From NCBI GenBank assembly GCA_018663815.1, contig JABJPQ010000632.1, positions 1-19,855 on the forward strand: a DNA stretch of 19,855 bases, in the 5' to 3' direction. The DNA is from Halobacteriovoraceae bacterium (GTDB lineage: Bacteria > Bdellovibrionota > Bacteriovoracia > Bacteriovoracales > Bacteriovoracaceae). The position numbers and the translations under genes were made by a program. Below the pieces are notes generated by a model that was not told where the DNA came from, made no database searches, and worked only from the letters and a program-made list of their open reading frames with translations. This document shows positions 15,602 to 19,855 of the stretch, one piece after another (the stretch's first letter is position 1; each line of letters begins with the position of its first letter).

Positions 15602-16600
15602 CTAAAGACTTTTACTAAATAGATGATATTGGTGTTGTGAATCTGGCAGACCTAAGGATTTAAAGAAATATTCGCTAGCATTTCCTCTTCTCACTAAGGC
15701 TCCAATAAATTCAGTAACTCCTTTTTCTTTCCCTCTGCGAATGCTTTCATAGACCATGGCCGAAGCTAAGCCAGCATTTCTTATTTTTGGATCAATAAGA
15801 ATCGTTTTAATAATGACTTTCTTGTCATCAATAAAGGTATAAAAAAATCCGATGTCATGTCCGTCTTTGCAAATAATAGCACTATTACTTAAATCGGTAG
15901 CTCTGAGGGGATTTACGTGTGATTTTAAGTGCTGATCAAAGCTAATTGGTGTGTAACAATAGTTTTGATCAAAGCAGTCTAGACTTAGCTGATACAATTT
16001 TTTTATATCTTCGTTATTCTCTAGGTTGATTTCTCGAAATGAGTATCCTTCGTTAATACACTTTTTATACTTTTCTTCTGTTGTTGCAAATAATCGATTT
16101 GAATCCTTATAGTAATTCGTGATATATTCCATATCCTTTGAAAAATCTTCGCTAGTAAAGTCATCGACATATTCTTTGGGGTTCAGTGGCTCCCAGGCAT
16201 AATCCTTATTCGTTGTACTTGTTTTAAATCGATTTCCAAGCCAGGTATTAAAATTGATAGGGCCAATAATTTTAGTGATGTGATTTTCTTTTGCAACATT
16301 TTCTATTAGAGAAAATAATTCTTTTTTTATTGCAGATCTGTTTAACGTATTAACGGGTAATTCATAATTTCCAAGAAAAGCCACTTCTGGGTAGCGCTCA
16401 GGAAATGTCAATGTTGCACATGCGAGGATTTTTTCATCGTTATCAGTTATTGTTAGCAGTCGACTAGAATCATCAAAATAAGTTGATAATAAAAAACCGA
16501 TGACTTGGGGAGATGCTTTGGTATACATCGATTGTGATGTAAAGATGAACTGGGTCAGCTGGGCTAAGTCTTTAATCGAGGTGTAAATATTTTTTTTCAT
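15602..16600 (-). CDS. GNAT-family N-acetyltransferase, long form
   Basis: The 332-residue cytoplasmic protein is about twice the usual GNAT length. The C-terminal half has the acetyl-CoA pocket: VIIKTILIDPKIRNAGLASAM with the RNAGLA signature (274-279), then the downstream NASEYFFKSLG (307-317). The N-terminal half also looks like a degenerate GNAT domain and has a conspicuous IIGPINFNTW (111-120), a segment shared by two-domain acyltransferases of unknown substrate. The ATG (16600-16598) overlaps the TGA of the dikinase in ATGA, implying translational coupling. The gene ends seven bases before the RND exporter gene. In this setting it probably acylates an amine or hydroxyl of the molecule built by the operon; the substrate is not known. 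Confidence 0.82.
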   Translation of the reverse strand: MKKNIYTSIKDLAQLTQFIFTSQSMYTKASPQVIGFLLSTYFDDSSRLLTITDNDEKILACATLTFPERYPEVAFLGNYELPVNTLNRSAIKKELFSLIENVAKENHITKIIGPINFNTWLGNRFKTSTTNKDYAWEPLNPKEYVDDFTSEDFSKDMEYITNYYKDSNRLFATTEEKYKKCINEGYSFREINLENNEDIKKLYQLSLDCFDQNYCYTPISFDQHLKSHVNPLRATDLSNSAIICKDGHDIGFFYTFIDDKKVIIKTILIDPKIRNAGLASAMVYESIRRGKEKGVTEFIGALVRRGNASEYFFKSLGLPDSQHQYHLFSKSL

Positions 16601-19326
16601 AGATTTAACCTAATTTCACCTTTTGTCGCGTTTAAGACTATGGTATCTCCAGTTTTAATTTTTGTAAAAATATCTCCATGAACTCCTACAATCGTAGGTA
16701 AACCTAGCTCTCTGGCCACGACTGCAGAGTGAGATAAAAGGCTACCTCGCTCAATTATAAGTCCTCCACAACTTGGGTATATGGGAACCCAGCCCGGATC
16801 TGTTCGGTAAGTTACAAGTATTTCACCATTCATATTTTTGGTGTCAGCAATTGTATGAGCGACCCTTACTTCTTTTTCAATAACACCGGGACAACAACTT
16901 ATGCCATAGATTAAATTAGGATCATCACTAACGGGGATTTTACCCTTTAGTAAATCACCGCTACTTAATAAAAGCGTATCCTTAAAGGACACAATTGCTG
17001 ATCCATAAGTAATGAATCGGTCAGGCGGGGCCGGTGTATCTTTATAAATTTGATATTCTTTTTTTCGACTTGTAACAATATCGATGAAGTTTAAAGTTGT
17101 ACAAGTTCCACGAATTGAATCTAATATTTCATCAATATGAAGATAAAAGATATCTTTTTTATCTTCAATAATTTCTAACTGAGCAAATTTCTCACCAATG
17201 GCCCTGAAACGTCTACGGTTAAGTCCAAATGACTTTGTCCTAGCAAAACGTAAGTTTTCTCTGTTTTTTACAGCATTGCGGGTGTGTTTTGTCACCCAAT
17301 TATATATGATCTTTTTTATGCCAGTTAATTTCTCGGCTACAATACCCCGTGCCTGGTTGAGAATTTTTTCCTCTCTTTCATTCATTTTCTTGATGGAGTA
17401 AGAGTTTGTATTGATATAGCTTTGAATACTATTGAAAGCAAAGCTAGGATCATCAGTTAAATCATTATCCTCAATTTTTTGTTCATTACTACACCTGAAA
17501 CCATATTTTTGAATAAATTCAGACATGGCATTGTAGATCTCATTAAATTTAGGATCAGTTTTAACTTTATCCCATAAGAGATCACAATCTGTTGCTTGAA
17601 ATTCTTTTTTTATTGTGGCATCACCTTCATCTATTTTTTGTGCCAGTTTCATTAAAAACTTTGTTGGTTTAGTACTTTCAAGATCACCTTGGCCACAAAG
17701 AAGGTCATTATGTAAATGCTCTGTGGTGGCATCTCCTTCATTGTGAATCCATTTTTCAGTTAGTTTTTTATGTATTCCAAAAAATATCATGACCAAAATA
17801 TCGTTAATGATAGGTGGTTTCCATTCTCGTGTTACATTTTTCTCAAAATCGCTATAGGAGTCTGCCAGTTGAGGTAAACTCATTTTGTTAAAATCTCTAT
17901 CCATCGCATTTTGATAATACTTTTCAAACGTTTCTAAAAAATCATCAACAATTTTATCAATATTTAGAAAATCCATAAAAAGCTTTTTAGCAACTCTTAT
18001 TTTTTGAACGATAGAAAACTGCGGCACTTTATCCATAAAATTAAAGAGGTGTTGTTGTTTGTCATCTAAATCCTCTTTGACTCCCATCATTGTTTCCATG
18101 AAGCCTTTGTTAGTTCCCATCCCAGGAATGAGCAGCAGTAACTTATACCAATTTATGAGATTGTAATAAACACGTCCTCTTACCATTCCAAGCATATGAT
18201 CAAACTCATACTCAAAATCGGAGGTAATACTGTTAGGAACACCAAGAACCTTCATCGTTTGTTTATAGACTATGGCATAGCTTTGTCTAGTAGCTGAAAA
18301 GGTTAGTGGAGTTGTAACACCATTAAAGCTTTCAACAATATTTGAATTATCCCACAGTACTGCATTTGCTCCGTTTATCTGTTTGTCATAGTAAGACTTT
18401 GGTGGAAGTGTTGTAATGGGACGCATTTGTAAAAAATAAATTTCATCTTGTGCTATGGCCCACTCTATATCCATAGGGGTTTGGGTTTTTTCTTCTATTT
18501 CAATTGATGACTTTGTTAGTTCGATTAATTGTTCTTGGCTAAGACTTGCTGTTTCCTGCTTTTCTTTTGCAATGGTCACTCTTTCAATGCCGGCAAAATT
18601 ATTTGCTTTTATAAATTGTTCATCTTTGATGACAATCTTACTATTAATTTTAAAGCTTTCTTTATCAATTATAAAACTATCAGAGTCTAGTGCACCACTG
18701 ACTAGGCCCTCACCTTGACCAAAAACAGAATCAATTATGAGCTTACTTTTATCGATTGGATCTATTGGGTTTTGAGTGAAAATAACTCCAGCACATTCAC
18801 TAAATATCATTTTTTGAATTAAGACACCCATCTCAATATTTTGGAGATGTAAATTGTGAATTTTTCGATAGCTTATGGCCCTTTCACTATAAGCAGATGC
18901 CCAACATTTTTTAAGTGAAAGAAAAATATCTTCTTCTTCTTCTTGAAATAAAAATGAGCTAAACAAACCTGCAAATGAGTGTTTTGTTCCATCTTCATCA
19001 AGTCCTGAGCTTCTAATTGCGAGATTCAAACCAAGCAGGTTTTGGGATGTAAGCACTTGTATGACTTCTTGTTTAAAGTCTTCATTTAGCTTTGCTTCAC
19101 AAAACACTTGTTCTATAAGTGCAAAGTTCTCGCTTTGAACATGCAAGTCAATTTTGGACTGAAGATTGTTTTCTTTTATAAATGCTTGCATCGCATAGTT
19201 GGTTATGGCCACAAAACTTGGTACATTTGCACCCAGTTTACTCATTGCTTGCATCGACGTACATTTACCCCCTGTAATCTCTTTAAATAGAGTTGGTGAG
19301 TCTGAATTTAAAAGAATGTTTTTCAT
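16597..19326 (-). CDS. PEP-synthase-like dikinase with rifampicin-phosphotransferase layout
   Basis: The protein has 909 residues. The N-terminal ATP-binding domain (PPDK-N type, about 1-310) shows GGK (19-21), IRSSGLDEDG (104-113, Arg105), DIEW (286-289) and QMRPITTLPP (300-309). The C-terminal domain (about 825-909) is the swivelling phosphohistidine domain: GGLIIERGSLLSHSAVVARE with catalytic His866. A large central domain (about 315-820) has no standard family motif. The order ATP-grasp, central substrate domain, His domain matches rifampicin phosphotransferase (about 865 residues), not PEP synthase, where a PEP barrel follows the His domain. It therefore probably phosphorylates a small molecule using the beta-phosphate of ATP and releases AMP and phosphate. 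It overlaps both neighbours in ATGA junctions. The central substrate region has no recognised relative here, and antibiotic resistance is less likely than a biosynthetic step. Confidence 0.85.
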   Translation of the reverse strand: MKNILLNSDSPTLFKEITGGKCTSMQAMSKLGANVPSFVAITNYAMQAFIKENNLQSKIDLHVQSENFALIEQVFCEAKLNEDFKQEVIQVLTSQNLLGLNLAIRSSGLDEDGTKHSFAGLFSSFLFQEEEEDIFLSLKKCWASAYSERAISYRKIHNLHLQNIEMGVLIQKMIFSECAGVIFTQNPIDPIDKSKLIIDSVFGQGEGLVSGALDSDSFIIDKESFKINSKIVIKDEQFIKANNFAGIERVTIAKEKQETASLSQEQLIELTKSSIEIEEKTQTPMDIEWAIAQDEIYFLQMRPITTLPPKSYYDKQINGANAVLWDNSNIVESFNGVTTPLTFSATRQSYAIVYKQTMKVLGVPNSITSDFEYEFDHMLGMVRGRVYYNLINWYKLLLLIPGMGTNKGFMETMMGVKEDLDDKQQHLFNFMDKVPQFSIVQKIRVAKKLFMDFLNIDKIVDDFLETFEKYYQNAMDRDFNKMSLPQLADSYSDFEKNVTREWKPPIINDILVMIFFGIHKKLTEKWIHNEGDATTEHLHNDLLCGQGDLESTKPTKFLMKLAQKIDEGDATIKKEFQATDCDLLWDKVKTDPKFNEIYNAMSEFIQKYGFRCSNEQKIEDNDLTDDPSFAFNSIQSYINTNSYSIKKMNEREEKILNQARGIVAEKLTGIKKIIYNWVTKHTRNAVKNRENLRFARTKSFGLNRRRFRAIGEKFAQLEIIEDKKDIFYLHIDEILDSIRGTCTTLNFIDIVTSRKKEYQIYKDTPAPPDRFITYGSAIVSFKDTLLLSSGDLLKGKIPVSDDPNLIYGISCCPGVIEKEVRVAHTIADTKNMNGEILVTYRTDPGWVPIYPSCGGLIIERGSLLSHSAVVARELGLPTIVGVHGDIFTKIKTGDTIVLNATKGEIRLNL

Positions 19327-19855
19327 GTTAAAACCTTATTATTAGTTATTGCTTTTCTTATTGTTTTTACCCTGTCAATTCTAGCTCTATGTCTGCTATC
19401 ACGATAAATTTTAGCTAGTATTATTTCATCAATTTGAGGATAAGCGATTTTTATTATTTGTTGATCAATTTTCTTTGAGGTAATTAGGATTGTCTTTTTA
19501 TTCTGAGTCGTAATGAGTGCTTTCGAACTATTAATAAAAGAATAGATCTTTTGTTCTAGTGCAAATTCAGTAGGTGTTTGAAAATCTCTACCTTGATACC
19601 AAAATATTTCATGTGCTAGATTAATTCGATCACCCATATTATGCCAAATATTTCCCTGCTGGTCTTCTTTTTTGTTTTTTTCATTGGCATTATTATCGTC
19701 TAGATATTTTGGTGAAACATGTCGACCTGTAACCCATAAGATTTTATCATTAAAGTGGTGGGTAATCTCACGGATTGGTTTGCCAAGAGCTAAGCATTGG
19801 AAGTGATTTTGTTCTCGGCTCAGTTTCACTGCATCTCTTGCATTAATGACTGCAA
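19323..19855 (-). CDS. Acyl-AMP ligase-like enzyme, C-terminal part (start beyond window)
   Basis: The frame is open to the right edge with no stop and no convincing start; the GTG at 19829 is internal, because the eight codons before it (AVINARDA) continue in frame. The visible 177 residues match the C-terminal part of AMP-forming acyl-CoA/acyl-AMP ligases. ALGKPIREI...ILWVTGRHVSPKYLDD corresponds to the family's GKP...GEI.VRGP...YLDD region. NIWHNMGDR corresponds to the TGD motif, here MGD as in OleC and fatty-acyl-AMP ligases. FWYQGRDFQTPTEFALEQKI corresponds to the GR motif and the following segment. The terminal DSRHRARIDRVKTI resembles the basic OleC-type tail. Such enzymes activate a fatty or beta-hydroxy acid with ATP. 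Its stop overlaps the dikinase ATG in ATGA, so these two are translationally coupled. Precise substrate unknown. Confidence 0.72.
   Translation of the reverse strand, partial: AVINARDAVKLSREQNHFQCLALGKPIREITHHFNDKILWVTGRHVSPKYLDDNNANEKNKKEDQQGNIWHNMGDRINLAHEIFWYQGRDFQTPTEFALEQKIYSFINSSKALITTQNKKTILITSKKIDQQIIKIAYPQIDEIILAKIYRDSRHRARIDRVKTIRKAITNNKVLT

Noticed and set aside
18455..18718. Plus-strand frame inside the dikinase gene
   Set aside because: It is antisense to the ATP-binding domain and its translation is low-complexity hydrophobic residues; a shadow frame.
16597..19326. Calling the dikinase phosphoenolpyruvate synthase (ppsA)
   Set aside because: The phosphohistidine segment is at the C-terminus with no PEP barrel after it, so the layout matches rifampicin phosphotransferase.
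19827..19829. GTG at 19829 as the start of the last minus-strand gene
   Set aside because: The frame is open and protein-like to the window edge, and the visible part aligns only with the C-terminal portion of AMP-forming ligases, so the start must lie outside.
1..19855. tRNA, rRNA, CRISPR array or integrase/att signs of a genomic island
   Set aside because: No cloverleaf, rRNA-like block, regularly spaced repeats or integrase gene was seen on either strand.

Overview
The window is low-GC DNA (roughly one third G+C by eye). It encodes many predicted lipoproteins, a secreted protease and large envelope machinery, and most of it is coding. Together with a cN-II-type HAD 5'-nucleotidase, a DbpA helicase and a LolA-like/RND pair, this suggests a Gram-negative deltaproteobacterium-like organism. 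The best guess is a marine predator of the Bdellovibrionota (Bacteriovorax/Halobacteriovorax type). That placement is inferred from protein style only; there is no rRNA or other marker here. No tRNA, rRNA, CRISPR array or intact insertion sequence was seen.

Left part (1-8600), accessory envelope genes. A partial gene end (2-136) is followed by a noncoding stretch and then a beta-helix lipoprotein (397-2025). Next comes a 640-base gene-poor stretch holding what look like decayed gene pieces on both strands (2026-2663). After it lie a coiled-coil lipoprotein (2664-3650) and, convergent with it, a cN-II-like 5'-nucleotidase (3657-5024, minus). A secreted trypsin-like protease carrying C-terminal ankyrin repeats (5222-6511) meets a second, Ig-like plus beta-helix lipoprotein (minus, 6566-8539) at a perfect 15-bp hairpin. 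The two beta-helix lipoproteins share the same C-terminal DIGA signature, so they may be a surface-protein pair.

Right part (8782-19855), two convergent operons that look functionally linked. The plus-strand run is dbpA, a LolA-like periplasmic lipid/lipoprotein carrier, an outer-membrane beta-barrel and a DUF3419/BtaA-like SAM-dependent enzyme, with gaps of 6-14 bases. The minus-strand run is the C-terminal part of an acyl-AMP ligase-like enzyme (cut by the window edge), a large dikinase with rifampicin-phosphotransferase architecture, a long GNAT-type acetyltransferase and an MMPL/RND exporter. Its first two junctions are 4-base ATGA overlaps and its third is a 7-base gap. The two operons end 3 bases apart with no terminator between them.

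The most interesting reading is that these seven genes (all but dbpA) form a lipid or lipid-like metabolite system. Acyl activation, phosphoryl transfer, N- or O-acylation and possibly aminocarboxypropyl transfer would build the molecule. The RND pump, LolA-like carrier and outer-membrane barrel would move it outward. The individual family calls are fairly secure, but the joint pathway is inference. The start of the minus operon lies beyond the right edge, where further lipid-biosynthesis genes would be the key test.
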